A stretch of DNA of 38,466 bases from a virus. The stretch is taken from the IMG/VR virus record IMGVR_UViG_3300038415_000108, positions 1-38,466 of that record, one strand, 5' to 3'. Positions 1 through 6,898 of this stretch are shown here, piece by piece. The notes under the pieces are model-generated. The model did no database searches, had not been told where the DNA came from, and saw only the letters and a list, made by a program, of their open reading frames with translations. Within the stretch, counting starts at the first letter, position 1; the number at the start of each line of letters is the position of its first letter. The position numbers were made by a program, and so were the translations under genes.

Positions 1-254
1 TGCTGGTGTCGCCCTCGGTCATGGTGCGCGCCAGGAGTCCGCAAGGCGACTGCGACGATTTCACAATGCTCGTGTGCTGCTTCCTCGAGTGCTTGGGCGT
101 GCCGTGGGAGATCGTCACGGTGGCGGCCGATCCGGGGGATGCGCAGCGCTGGTCGCACGTCTACGCGGTAGCCACGCTTGAGGACGGCCGGCGATTCGTT
201 ATGGACGCGATGCCGCCGGATGCGAAGTATCCGGGGTGGGAAGTCCCGGCAGAT
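1..254. repeat. Left copy of 254-bp terminal overlap (circular closure)
   Basis: These bases are the same as 38213-38466 except at two positions (128 C/T and 155 G/T). Both are third codon positions of the same reading frame and leave the protein unchanged. The simplest reading is a circular or circularly permuted molecule whose assembly ran past its own start, with the two copies drawn from slightly different individuals. True direct terminal repeats are the alternative. Confidence 0.93.
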
Positions 255-830
255 CACATCCTCCGCTACCAGGCATGGGACCAGGACGGGCAGCCGGTGG
301 AGCGTGAGCGCCCTATAAAGAGGATGGCGGGATACATCCGCGGCCGGGGATGGTCGGGCATGGGCGCTGTACCGCGGACACGGCTTATGCGCCGGCGGCG
401 TGGGATGCGCGGATTGGGGGATACCTACCAGTGCGATGAGGACGGGGCCAACTGCGTAACGATTCCAGACCCTACGGTAACGGCCGGAGGCGACAGTATC
501 GTTGAGTTCTCGGATGGCACGAGCTGCGTTCTGGGTTCCGCTCAATGCCCAGTTGCCGAATCATCGAGCGGGGGATTGTCGACCACCGGCGGATCCAGCT
601 TTCAGAACGAGCTGAACACACTACTGAACTCGTGGACGACGATTGCTAGCCGCGTCATCGCGCCCACTACCACGTATAAGACGGCGAGCGGGACGACGAT
701 TATCACGCCATCCAGCAGCACGGCGGCGAGTTCCCTGCTTTCGTCTTCTGGCATTGGCGGTTTGAGCACGGGCACAATCCTGGTGCTGGTGGCTGCCCTG
801 GGTGCTGTTTTGTTGATCGCAAAGAAATGA
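1..830 (+). CDS. Transglutaminase-like cysteine peptidase with membrane anchor, C-terminal part (start codon lies at 37918)
   Basis: This is the continuation of the gene that starts at 37918. After the catalytic domain (GDCDD, SHVYA and MDAMPP here) come an Arg-rich stretch and RGLG at full-length residues 235-238. A Cys-containing, Ser/Thr-rich domain of about 115 residues follows, then a C-terminal membrane helix (TILVLVAALGAVLLIA) ending in KK. The arrangement of enzyme, basic RGLG, outer domain and membrane anchor suggests that the enzyme is released from the anchored tail, perhaps by itself. The stop overlaps the next start (ATGATG at 827). The fold is well supported. The self-processing idea rests only on the shared motif. 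Confidence 0.82.
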   Translation, partial: LVSPSVMVRARSPQGDCDDFTMLVCCFLECLGVPWEIVTVAADPGDAQRWSHVYAVATLEDGRRFVMDAMPPDAKYPGWEVPADHILRYQAWDQDGQPVERERPIKRMAGYIRGRGWSGMGAVPRTRLMRRRRGMRGLGDTYQCDEDGANCVTIPDPTVTAGGDSIVEFSDGTSCVLGSAQCPVAESSSGGLSTTGGSSFQNELNTLLNSWTTIASRVIAPTTTYKTASGTTIITPSSSTAASSLLSSSGIGGLSTGTILVLVAALGAVLLIAKK

Positions 831-1570
831 TGTACATTCGGACCCATTCGCGCGCGTTCGTCTCGCCGGTGCAAGGCTTTGGCCGGGCTGTGCAATCGAG
901 ACACCGGAGTCGCGGGATGGGCACGGCGGCCACGGATGCACAGTACACCCAGGCCTTCGGATCGGCAGCGGCGCCGGCTGTAGCGGCCGCAACGGGGGCC
1001 ACGGCCGCTGGCATACTTGGAGTCTCTACGGCCGTCGCCATTCCGATTGTTGGCGCGGCGATTGTGGGGATTACGCTGCTGGCAGCAGATCTTATCAAAA
1101 ACTCCGGGTGTGGACAGACGTGCATCGAAACTTCCGGGTGGGCAAATCAGGCGGAACCGCTGCTTCGGCAGAACATCTCAACCTACTTCAGCGTGGCGGC
1201 TCCGCGGACTGAAAGCCAACAGAAAACGGCGTTGGCAAACTTCGATGCGATCTGGGCCACGCTGGTGAACATGTGCGGCAACCCATCCACGGGGAACGCC
1301 GGTAAGCGGTGCATCTCGGATCGGCAGTCTGGGGCGTGTACCTGGAAGGCTACGGCGGATTCTCCCTGGCCAGGCGGGCCGGCGGCGGGCCAGTGCTGGA
1401 ACTGGTTCAATGCTTATCGCGACCCCATAAGCCAGGACCCCAATGTGGTGCCAGATTCGGTGTCTTCACTTGTGACAGGGGCGGCAAATTCCGCATTGAG
1501 CGAGCTGTCGAGCCTTCCGTCTTGGGTTTTGCTGGCGGCGGCCTTGGCACTCGTGGCGGTGATGTCATGA
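827..1570 (+). CDS. Cys-rich membrane protein with RGMG motif, unknown function
   Basis: This encodes 247 residues and I recognise no named family. The N-terminus is basic and contains RGMG at residues 29-32. An Ala/Gly-rich hydrophobic stretch (about 45-90) can form one or two membrane helices. A domain with at least six Cys follows, including GCGQTC and CGNP with later CISD, CTW and QCW elements, so disulfides and an extracytoplasmic location are likely. The protein ends in a second hydrophobic helix (WVLLAAALALVAVM). It overlaps both neighbours by four bases. It is probably a virion membrane protein, given the matching design of the genes around it. Confidence 0.75.
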   Translation: MMYIRTHSRAFVSPVQGFGRAVQSRHRSRGMGTAATDAQYTQAFGSAAAPAVAAATGATAAGILGVSTAVAIPIVGAAIVGITLLAADLIKNSGCGQTCIETSGWANQAEPLLRQNISTYFSVAAPRTESQQKTALANFDAIWATLVNMCGNPSTGNAGKRCISDRQSGACTWKATADSPWPGGPAAGQCWNWFNAYRDPISQDPNVVPDSVSSLVTGAANSALSELSSLPSWVLLAAALALVAVMS

Positions 1571-2559
1571 TTATTCGACAGCGGCTTCCGATGGCGGTGC
1601 GAGTGAACGTCGTTCCGTCGAGGCGGCGTCGCGCCGGGCTGGGCGATACCTGCACGCCTACAAATTGCCCGAGTGGCCCGTATTCGGATTCCGTGTCGAA
1701 TTATGACTACTGGCTGCAACAAGGGATGCAATCAGGGGTCGTTCCGACTCCGGCTCAAGGCACGAACCCGTCTGTAGACACTGCTTCTGTTTCTGCGGCG
1801 ATGAACACGTCATGGGCATCCTACTCAGACTTGCAGACAGCGGTTGGGTGGGAGTTGTGTCCGGGGCCCGATGTTGCCGCACAATTCGCTTGCAGTCAGC
1901 GGAACACCAAACGGGCGCAACAAATTTCGGATATCCAGCAGCAGTACGGTGGCAGGGTACCTTCGAGCATTTTGGCGTCTATCGTTCCTGTGGTTCAGAC
2001 TGGGTCCAGTTCCATTGCGAATCCTTCTATTGTCGTAGCCGGTCCCATTACTCCAGTGCCGGGGCATGGGAGTCTGAGTTTTGTAACGAGTCGAGGCGGA
2101 AACGTCCTTTATCCGGGCGATACCTGGACGATCAGCATCAGCGGCGCCACGCCAAATGCGCCAATTGCTGTAGTGGGCGGGAAGAATGGCGCGATGAACA
2201 CCACCCCGACTGGCACCACGGACAACTGGGGCAACTTCTCTTTGTCGGGCACCATAGACAGTTCCGCGATTGGCTCTTGGTACGAGGGCTGGACGGTAAA
2301 CGGGATCGGAATAAGCTCGTTTAGCTTTACGGTTCAGGCCGCACCCGCAACTTCGGTTACTACGCCCGTTTCGACCACACCCGTTTCGACCACGCCCATT
2401 TCGACCACGACGGGTTCGACCACGACGCCGGCTACCACGACGGCTACGACGGCCAACTGGTTCACCAATGAAATGATTGCCGGTGTTCCGAACTGGGCGC
2501 TGGTTGCGGCGGCGTGTGCCATTTCGCTTTTTGCATTCTCCTCTGGAGGCAAACGATGA
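1567..2559 (+). CDS. Membrane-anchored surface protein with Thr/Pro stalk and AGLG motif
   Basis: This encodes 330 residues. ATG 1567 was chosen because it overlaps the preceding stop (ATGA); upstream codons in the same frame lie inside the preceding gene. Residues 1-22 are basic, with AGLG at 23-26 followed by a Cys pair (DTCTPTNC). The middle is beta-rich, and residues about 165-255 resemble an immunoglobulin-like domain (YPGDTWTISISG, WTVNGIGISSFSFTV). A Thr/Ser/Pro stalk of 5-residue repeats follows, then a C-terminal helix (WALVAAACAISLFAF) and GGKR. The form fits a stalked surface or spike protein anchored in a membrane. Its function and partner are unknown. Confidence 0.75.
   Translation: MIIRQRLPMAVRVNVVPSRRRRAGLGDTCTPTNCPSGPYSDSVSNYDYWLQQGMQSGVVPTPAQGTNPSVDTASVSAAMNTSWASYSDLQTAVGWELCPGPDVAAQFACSQRNTKRAQQISDIQQQYGGRVPSSILASIVPVVQTGSSSIANPSIVVAGPITPVPGHGSLSFVTSRGGNVLYPGDTWTISISGATPNAPIAVVGGKNGAMNTTPTGTTDNWGNFSLSGTIDSSAIGSWYEGWTVNGIGISSFSFTVQAAPATSVTTPVSTTPVSTTPISTTTGSTTTPATTTATTANWFTNEMIAGVPNWALVAAACAISLFAFSSGGKR
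2357..2459 (+). repeat. 15-bp tandem repeats encoding a Thr/Ser/Pro stalk
   Basis: Imperfect repeats of the type GTTTCGACCACGCCC encode VSTTP/ISTTT units near the C-terminus of the 1567-2559 protein, just before its membrane helix. Such stalks are usually extended and flexible. Confidence 0.8.
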
Positions 2560-2999
2560 AAGACATTATCAAGTGGCTGGCGATTGGGGTTGGGGCGTAC
2601 TGGGTGTACGAGACGTACTTTGCGACGCCGGCTGTGGCCACTACGACTCCCGCCACTACGACTCCCGCCACCACGACACCGGCCACCACGACGCCCACGA
2701 CTACGACGCCCGCCTTTAATTCGCTGGCGGCGATCTATAGCCGGATGGTCGCGGCGGCTCCGGCGAATGCTTTGTTGACGGCGGATGGCTGGAACGTGTA
2801 CCTCAAGTCGGTATCCTCGGTGACTCCTCCTGCCCCGGAATCGGTTTTCACATTTACCGATGCGAATCCGCGCACGGCTACCATGACGGCGGCTCAGTAT
2901 TGGTCTCTGATGGAGCCGTACCTGGTGACCCAAGGAATGAGCGGGCTGGGCCTCTACCGCGGCATGGGCAGATTCTATCAGCGCCGGAGGTTCGCGTGA
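2556..2999 (+). CDS. Small N-anchored protein with TTTPA stalk and C-terminal RGMG
   Basis: This encodes 147 residues starting at ATG 2556 (ATGA overlap). An N-terminal membrane helix (IIKWLAIGVGAYWVYETYF) is followed by four to five TTTPA units. A helical domain of about 80 residues comes next (WNVYLKSVSS, TAAQYWSLMEPYL). It ends with GMSGLGLYRGMGRFYQRRR. Here the RGMG motif is at the C-terminal end and the membrane segment at the N-terminal end, the reverse of its neighbours. No family is recognised. By context it is a virion or envelope-assembly protein. Confidence 0.7.
   Translation: MKDIIKWLAIGVGAYWVYETYFATPAVATTTPATTTPATTTPATTTPTTTTPAFNSLAAIYSRMVAAAPANALLTADGWNVYLKSVSSVTPPAPESVFTFTDANPRTATMTAAQYWSLMEPYLVTQGMSGLGLYRGMGRFYQRRRFA
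2638..2712 (+). repeat. Five 15-bp tandem repeats (TTTPA stalk)
   Basis: Five units of the type GCCACTACGACTCCC lie in tandem and encode ATTTP repeats. The first two units are identical and later ones differ mostly at third codon positions. The composition matches the stalk of the preceding gene, so both may derive from one repeat-rich ancestor. Confidence 0.85.
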
Positions 3000-3379
3000 G
3001 CTATCCGCCCTGTGCTCAAACCGGGCAGCCGCCTTGCATCAACGACGCGGGACTGATTGTTGACCCTTCGCGGGGCCCGTGGTGGGCACACCCGATGGTA
3101 ACGAGGTTTACGGCGGTACCGGTAACGCCGGCCTGGATACAACCTGTCCAACTGAGACCGAGGCCATTGAGAGGGATGGGCTTTGCGTCTTGTCCCGATG
3201 CTTTTGGAAACGATCCGTGTGCTGCAGTGAATTCGGCGAGCACGAGTTCAGGGAGCGATTACTGCATTGATTTGTCCAGCGGGAGCAGCTTCTGCTTTTC
3301 GTTGTGGACGGTCGCTATCGTGGCCGGTGTGGGCATTTTCGCGCTGGCAATGCTGAGCGGTGGGAGGCGGCGCCGGTGA
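2996..3379 (+). CDS. Cys-rich type-III membrane protein with RGMG motif
   Basis: This encodes 127 residues starting at GTG 2996, which overlaps the previous stop by four bases (GTGA). Residues 1-58 contain two Cys (YPPC, QPPC). RGMG at 59-62 is followed by a short domain with five Cys (FASC, NDPC, SDYC, SFC). One C-terminal helix (WTVAIVAGVGIFALAML) is followed by GGRRRR, which by the positive-inside rule puts the N-terminal domain outside. No family is recognised. The design matches the neighbouring anchored proteins. Confidence 0.7.
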   Translation: MSYPPCAQTGQPPCINDAGLIVDPSRGPWWAHPMVTRFTAVPVTPAWIQPVQLRPRPLRGMGFASCPDAFGNDPCAAVNSASTSSGSDYCIDLSSGSSFCFSLWTVAIVAGVGIFALAMLSGGRRRR

Positions 3380-3627
3380 GTGCTCAGCCTATGCCGATTA
3401 CTCGGATTCGCCTGACGATCCCGCAAGGGGTCCTTGCTCTCTGCGATCAGGCGGCGAAGCGAATCAAGGGCGGTGAGGCGGTGTGGAATGGGGGCCTGCG
3501 TGACGTGCTGGTGAAGGCTTTGGAAGATAGCGGCATTCCTGCGGAACTAACCGTAGTCGATGCGGCCCGGCATTTTGGGATTTTGCAGAAAACGAAGAGG
3601 AGAAAAAGGTCGTGTCGTGGAGTGTAA
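3376..3627 (+). CDS. Small basic protein of unknown function
   Basis: This encodes 83 residues starting at GTG 3376 (GTGA overlap). It has no membrane helix or signal peptide. The region ITRIRLTIPQGVLALC followed by two amphipathic helices resembles a small ribbon-helix or helix-turn fold, and the C-terminus is very basic (KTKRRKRSCR), so nucleic-acid binding is conceivable. It sits between membrane-protein genes and overlaps the next gene by 16 bases in another frame. The function is unknown. Confidence 0.55.
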   Translation: MSAQPMPITRIRLTIPQGVLALCDQAAKRIKGGEAVWNGGLRDVLVKALEDSGIPAELTVVDAARHFGILQKTKRRKRSCRGV

Positions 3628-3884
3628 CGGTAGTTGCGAAAAATAACGCCGACGCGAAGCTGAAACTTGCGAAGGCTTTCTCGATTCCTTTGGCCGATGC
3701 GCCCGCCGGGTTGGAGAATGACGGGGAACGCGAGACGGTGAAGCAGATTGCCGCCGTCATCGATCAGTGTCTGGGCACGTTCGATCCGCTGAAGGCGGTA
3801 GCGGTGTCCGCGAGCGGGCATCTAAGCCGCGATGCGAAGGGCGGGGCGTACCAGGAAGTGAACCTGTCCATTCAGCCGCAATAA
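3612..3884 (+). CDS. Small soluble phage-type protein, unknown function
   Basis: This encodes 90 residues starting at GTG 3612, giving MSWSVTVVAK. The order is beta strand, helix-rich middle (ETVKQIAAVIDQCLGTF) and a closing beta hairpin (AVAVSASGHLS to VNLSIQPQ). Small proteins with this outline are familiar to me from uncultured phage genomes but carry no known function. There is no membrane helix or cofactor motif. It probably closes the first block of the cassette. Confidence 0.6.
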   Translation: MSWSVTVVAKNNADAKLKLAKAFSIPLADAPAGLENDGERETVKQIAAVIDQCLGTFDPLKAVAVSASGHLSRDAKGGAYQEVNLSIQPQ

Positions 3885-3930
3885 GGGCGGGCGGGATGGC
3901 GGCAAGGGTAGTGCTGTTGAGGGCAGGGGC

Positions 3931-3990
3931 ATGGTGATGTTCCTGCTCTACCGGCTGGTTTTGCAGTTTGTTTGGAAACTCGAATGTTGA
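3931..3990 (+). CDS. Possible 19-residue hydrophobic peptide
   Basis: The reading frame runs from ATG 3931 to TGA 3988-3990. The peptide is strongly hydrophobic (MVMFLLYRLVLQFVWKLEC), and a purine-rich AGGGCAGGGG stretch precedes the start. Its stop overlaps the next likely start at 3984, which has no Shine-Dalgarno of its own, so coupling is possible. Chance cannot be excluded at this length. The rest of 3885-3983 shows nothing I recognise. Confidence 0.28.
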   Translation: MVMFLLYRLVLQFVWKLEC

Positions 3991-4286
3991 TGCGGCATAC
4001 ATCTCGGCGAGGGCTTGGTGCGGACTATCGCATCAATAGTTCGGGCACCATCGTTGATTGTGACGCGTGGTCCAGCATAGTGGACCTTGTATGCTGGGGC
4101 GCTCCTACCGGACAGTTGCCTGTTGGTACGAGTGCAGGGGATTCGGCTTCAAACTTACCCGTGGATACGGGTTGTTCGAGCACGATCATAACCTCTCCGA
4201 TTGCCGTGTGCGACTGGATTCTCTACACCTGTGGAGCGGTGGTTGCGGGCCTTCTTTTGATGGCCATGATGGGGGCGAGGAGATAG
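3984..4286 (+). CDS. Cys-rich membrane protein with RRGLG motif
   Basis: This encodes 100 residues. ATG 3984 is preferred over upstream TTG codons because the RGLG motif (residues 9-12) then sits near the N-terminus, as in its neighbours. After the motif comes a domain of about 65 residues with Cys in VDCDAW, DLVCW, TGCSS and VCDW. One helix follows (ILYTCGAVVAGLLLMAMM) and the tail is GARR. It is predicted to be N-outside with a basic tail inside. No family is recognised. The start assignment is the weakest part. Confidence 0.65.
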   Translation: MLMRHTSRRGLGADYRINSSGTIVDCDAWSSIVDLVCWGAPTGQLPVGTSAGDSASNLPVDTGCSSTIITSPIAVCDWILYTCGAVVAGLLLMAMMGARR

Positions 4287-4288
4287 CG

Positions 4289-4585
4289 ATGTTTATTCAG
4301 TCCGTCCCGTGTGGTCAGGTTCCGAGTTTCCCGCCGAATGGTCAAGCGGCCTGGGACAGACAGGTAGGGCTGGGCTGTCCTGGCATGTGCGGGTGCGGTG
4401 GGATGGGGCTCTTCGACTCTGGCCTCGACTTTTCGCAGTGGGGCATTGGGGAATGGGCCACGGTGGCTGGTGTGTTGTACATCGCGTTCTCGGTGTTCTT
4501 CACCACGAAGCGAGGCACACAGACCGTTGCCAAAGGCATTCGGCGCCGGCGGCGCAGTCGGAAGCTTCAAAAGGCCGTAATATGA
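4289..4585 (+). CDS. Small Gly/Cys-rich membrane protein with basic tail
   Basis: This encodes 98 residues starting at ATG 4289, with a GAGGAG Shine-Dalgarno upstream. The N-terminal half is Gly/Cys-rich (VGLGCPGMCGCGGMGLF) and contains variants of the GLG/GMG motif. One membrane helix (WATVAGVLYIAFSVFF) is followed by a very basic tail (RRRRRSRK). The tail could bind nucleic acid or lipid on the inner face. It overlaps the next gene by four bases (ATGA). Confidence 0.7.
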   Translation: MFIQSVPCGQVPSFPPNGQAAWDRQVGLGCPGMCGCGGMGLFDSGLDFSQWGIGEWATVAGVLYIAFSVFFTTKRGTQTVAKGIRRRRRSRKLQKAVI

Positions 4586-6114
4586 TGGCTCAGCGTGCCA
4601 ACCTAACCGATCGGGCGAAACGCTATCGCGCTCAGAACACGGTACGAGGTGAGCGCCGCTGCGTTCTGTGCGGCTCTCGTCGTCAGTTGGGGGTTATGCA
4701 TTTGGACGGGAACGAAGCAAACGGAGAGCTTCAGAACCTCGCCTATGGGTGCCGGTCCTGTAACGGGAAGCTGGCGGTGGCATTCAAGCGGATAGGCGCC
4801 GGAGTTCCGACGAATCAGTACAACCCGGCGAAAGGCGGGGTACCGACTTTTGCGCAGTACGCTTGGGCTGTCTCGCAACAGCAGCACTCAGGCGAGCACG
4901 GGGAAGCTGGCGCGATGATCCATGCCACCCCGAGGTCGAAACGAATCGAGTACGCGCGGCGGATTGCGGATTTGAAGTCTTCCCGCCGTAACCTCTGGCC
5001 TTTCTCCTCGAAAGCCACGTCTCCGCGTCAAACCATGCCCGCCAGCGCCCGCAGCGCGTCGCGGTATGCTCCCGCACATACTGCGGCGCGCGAGATCTCG
5101 CAGACCTATAAAGGATACCGGGTGTACGGGTCGGACGAGGCGGGCTGGCGTACATCCTTGGGTGGTGGTGATTCGCTGTTTGACTCGGAAAAGGACGTGA
5201 AAGGCTTCATCACATCGTGGAATCGCAAAAACAGGGGTCCGCATTCGAGGCTCGGAGCTGAGGTTGACTCCATCAACCGAGAGATTCTGGGAACTACGGA
5301 TGCTAAAAAGATGAAAAGGCTTTTGGAACGGCGCGACGAGCTTGTCCAGAAGACTTTGAACCCGGGTCAGAGTTCTTTCGCGCGGTGTGTTGCGGCTGTA
5401 TCAAGGCGCGGCGATGTGGACGATCCTAACGCAGTGTGCGCGGCCTCCAAAAGGCGTACCCCAGAAGGCGCGGCGGAATTGCAGCGAGCGGCCGCGAAAG
5501 GGCGGCGGAAGAACGTGGACCCTACCATGGCTGCCATACTGGGCCAGGAGTTCATGAAGCTGGGTGTGAAGCTCAAGAAGAAGGCGACACGGAACCCCGC
5601 AGACGCGGCGGCCTCGATGTACCAGAAGTTCCACGGTCGGCCGTCCGGTGAGCTGGTGGAAGTCGAAAAGCCAGTTCACTACCACGCGCACCTGGCCGCC
5701 CTGGGCGAGCTGGAGAAGCTGACTGTGCGCGCGAACGACGGGGGTCTGGTGGACTTGGAACGGTTCGGAGACGCGGTGCTGTGCTCGAATGAGCGCGGAA
5801 CGCAGCTCTACATCGAAGGCGGGGACCAGGCGGTGAAACTCTCAGCGTTTGGAATAGGGAAGCCGTATCACGACATTGAGGACCTGGGGGAAGTGGTGAA
5901 GCTCTGGTACTTCACGGCCAAAGACCACTTGGGAGACCAGGGCGGGGAAGCATCCTACCACCACAAGCTCTCCGAAGAGGGCAAGACGCGCATGTCCTAC
6001 GGCTTTGGTGAAAGGCGCGCGCCGAAACCTCGGCTACTGTACGACGTGATGAACCAAGCGCTGGCTTTTGCTGGCGGTGAGTACTCGGTCGAACCGGAAG
6101 GGATACGAAACTGA
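4582..6114 (+). CDS. Two-domain protein: HNH/zinc-ribbon-like N-terminus and conserved phage C-terminal domain
   Basis: This encodes 510 residues starting at ATG 4582 (ATGA overlap). Residues 27-62 look like an HNH or zinc-ribbon core: CVLC (27-30), VMHLDGNEAN with His40, then CRSC (57-60). The last HNH histidine is replaced by Asn, so nuclease activity is doubtful. The middle is basic and of low complexity. From about residue 335, a domain opens with RNPADAAASMYQKFHGRP and continues with LYIEGGDQ and YHDIEDLGEVVKLWY. I have seen similar domains in uncultured phage proteins, but know no function. It lies between membrane-protein and glycosyltransferase genes. Confidence 0.7.
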   Translation: MMAQRANLTDRAKRYRAQNTVRGERRCVLCGSRRQLGVMHLDGNEANGELQNLAYGCRSCNGKLAVAFKRIGAGVPTNQYNPAKGGVPTFAQYAWAVSQQQHSGEHGEAGAMIHATPRSKRIEYARRIADLKSSRRNLWPFSSKATSPRQTMPASARSASRYAPAHTAAREISQTYKGYRVYGSDEAGWRTSLGGGDSLFDSEKDVKGFITSWNRKNRGPHSRLGAEVDSINREILGTTDAKKMKRLLERRDELVQKTLNPGQSSFARCVAAVSRRGDVDDPNAVCAASKRRTPEGAAELQRAAAKGRRKNVDPTMAAILGQEFMKLGVKLKKKATRNPADAAASMYQKFHGRPSGELVEVEKPVHYHAHLAALGELEKLTVRANDGGLVDLERFGDAVLCSNERGTQLYIEGGDQAVKLSAFGIGKPYHDIEDLGEVVKLWYFTAKDHLGDQGGEASYHHKLSEEGKTRMSYGFGERRAPKPRLLYDVMNQALAFAGGEYSVEPEGIRN

Positions 6115-6506
6115 TGCAGCGGCAGTGCATAACGAAACTCCGATTTCCAGCGGTTCTGTTTGCGTTTGTGATGTGGCTTCCCTTCCTTGCTTGGTCTCAG
6201 TCCACAGACCACGGCGCGGTTGGCGGCTCTGTTCTGGAGTTTCGGGACTGGCTCATCGTCGTGCTTCAAGTCATCTCTCTGTTCACCGTCATATTTTCGG
6301 CGGTAAAGATCATCAACCGCAACGTTCGGGAGTGGGAAGTGCGGGAACTGCGGCTGATGGCGATCGAGAAAGAACTGGACCAGATGCGAACTGCGATCAG
6401 GGATTTCTCGGGGGTTCCAGTAAAGCTGAACGATATCTCTGGTGAAATCGAAAGGCTGCGCAACCGGCTGGACAGGTTCTTGGACGCGCAGGGGGCGAAG
6501 CCATGA
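6114..6506 (+). CDS. Exported or membrane protein with coiled coil
   Basis: This encodes 130 residues starting at ATG 6114, sharing one base with the previous stop. An N-terminal signal-like helix (FPAVLFAFVMWLPFLAW) ends near SQS. A second hydrophobic helix (LIVVLQVISLFTVIFSAV) lies at about 47-64. The remainder is a charged coiled coil (EVRELRLMAIEKELDQM; ISGEIERLRNRLDRFLDAQ). The order of signal, helix and coiled coil is common in small phage membrane proteins such as spanin-like parts, but no specific family is recognised. Confidence 0.65.
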   Translation: MQRQCITKLRFPAVLFAFVMWLPFLAWSQSTDHGAVGGSVLEFRDWLIVVLQVISLFTVIFSAVKIINRNVREWEVRELRLMAIEKELDQMRTAIRDFSGVPVKLNDISGEIERLRNRLDRFLDAQGAKP

Positions 6507-6898
6507 CGTACGGCACAAGTCATTTCGTGAGCAAGGCGGCGGCGATTCGATACTACCGCGATTACGAGGGGAGCGATGCCAAGCAAGTCGTTGAGCAGAA
6601 GATTCGAGAAGGCCAAATTCATATTGGCCGGCCGCATCTGAAGCCTGGCGAAACGCTCTCTGTTGTGGATGGTGGCAAACGCTATGCGATTTCGAATCCG
6701 CGCAAGGTCCGTGGTCGTTCCACCACCTTGCGAAACATGGCCTCAGTGACCATCCGAAAGCTTCCCAATGGGGTGGTGAAGATCACCGGGCGGAAGATGG
6801 CGGGCAAACGGAACTACTCGGCTGCCCAGCGGAAGAAGATCCTCAAGCGGCGCGCTGAGAAGCGGTTCTACAGCAAGCGGAAGATGGGAAAGCGCTAA
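6503..6898 (+). CDS. Basic virion-associated protein with NPRK module (paralogue of 11436-11747)
   Basis: This encodes 131 residues (ATGA overlap). Residues 1-63 form a small domain (YGTSHFVSKAAAIRYY, then LKPGETLSVVDGGKRYAI). Residues 65-103 are a basic module, NPRKVRGRSTTLRNMASV followed by GVVKITGRKM, that is 35/39 identical to the module at the same residue positions of the 11436-11747 protein. The last 28 residues are extremely basic. DNA or RNA binding inside the particle is a reasonable guess, and no catalytic motif is visible. The same 'NPxR' signature occurs several times in the 9114-9986 protein. Confidence 0.7.
   Translation: MTYGTSHFVSKAAAIRYYRDYEGSDAKQVVEQKIREGQIHIGRPHLKPGETLSVVDGGKRYAISNPRKVRGRSTTLRNMASVTIRKLPNGVVKITGRKMAGKRNYSAAQRKKILKRRAEKRFYSKRKMGKR
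6695..6811 (+). repeat. Duplicated NPRK module, copy 1
   Basis: These codons specify a 39-residue basic module that recurs at 11628-11744 with four amino-acid changes. The DNA is also clearly similar over the same length, so this is a true duplication rather than convergence. Confidence 0.9.

Noticed and set aside
4582-4780. Active HNH nuclease at the N-terminus of the 510-residue protein
   Set aside because: The final histidine of the motif is replaced (CRSCNGK), so I call it HNH-like only.
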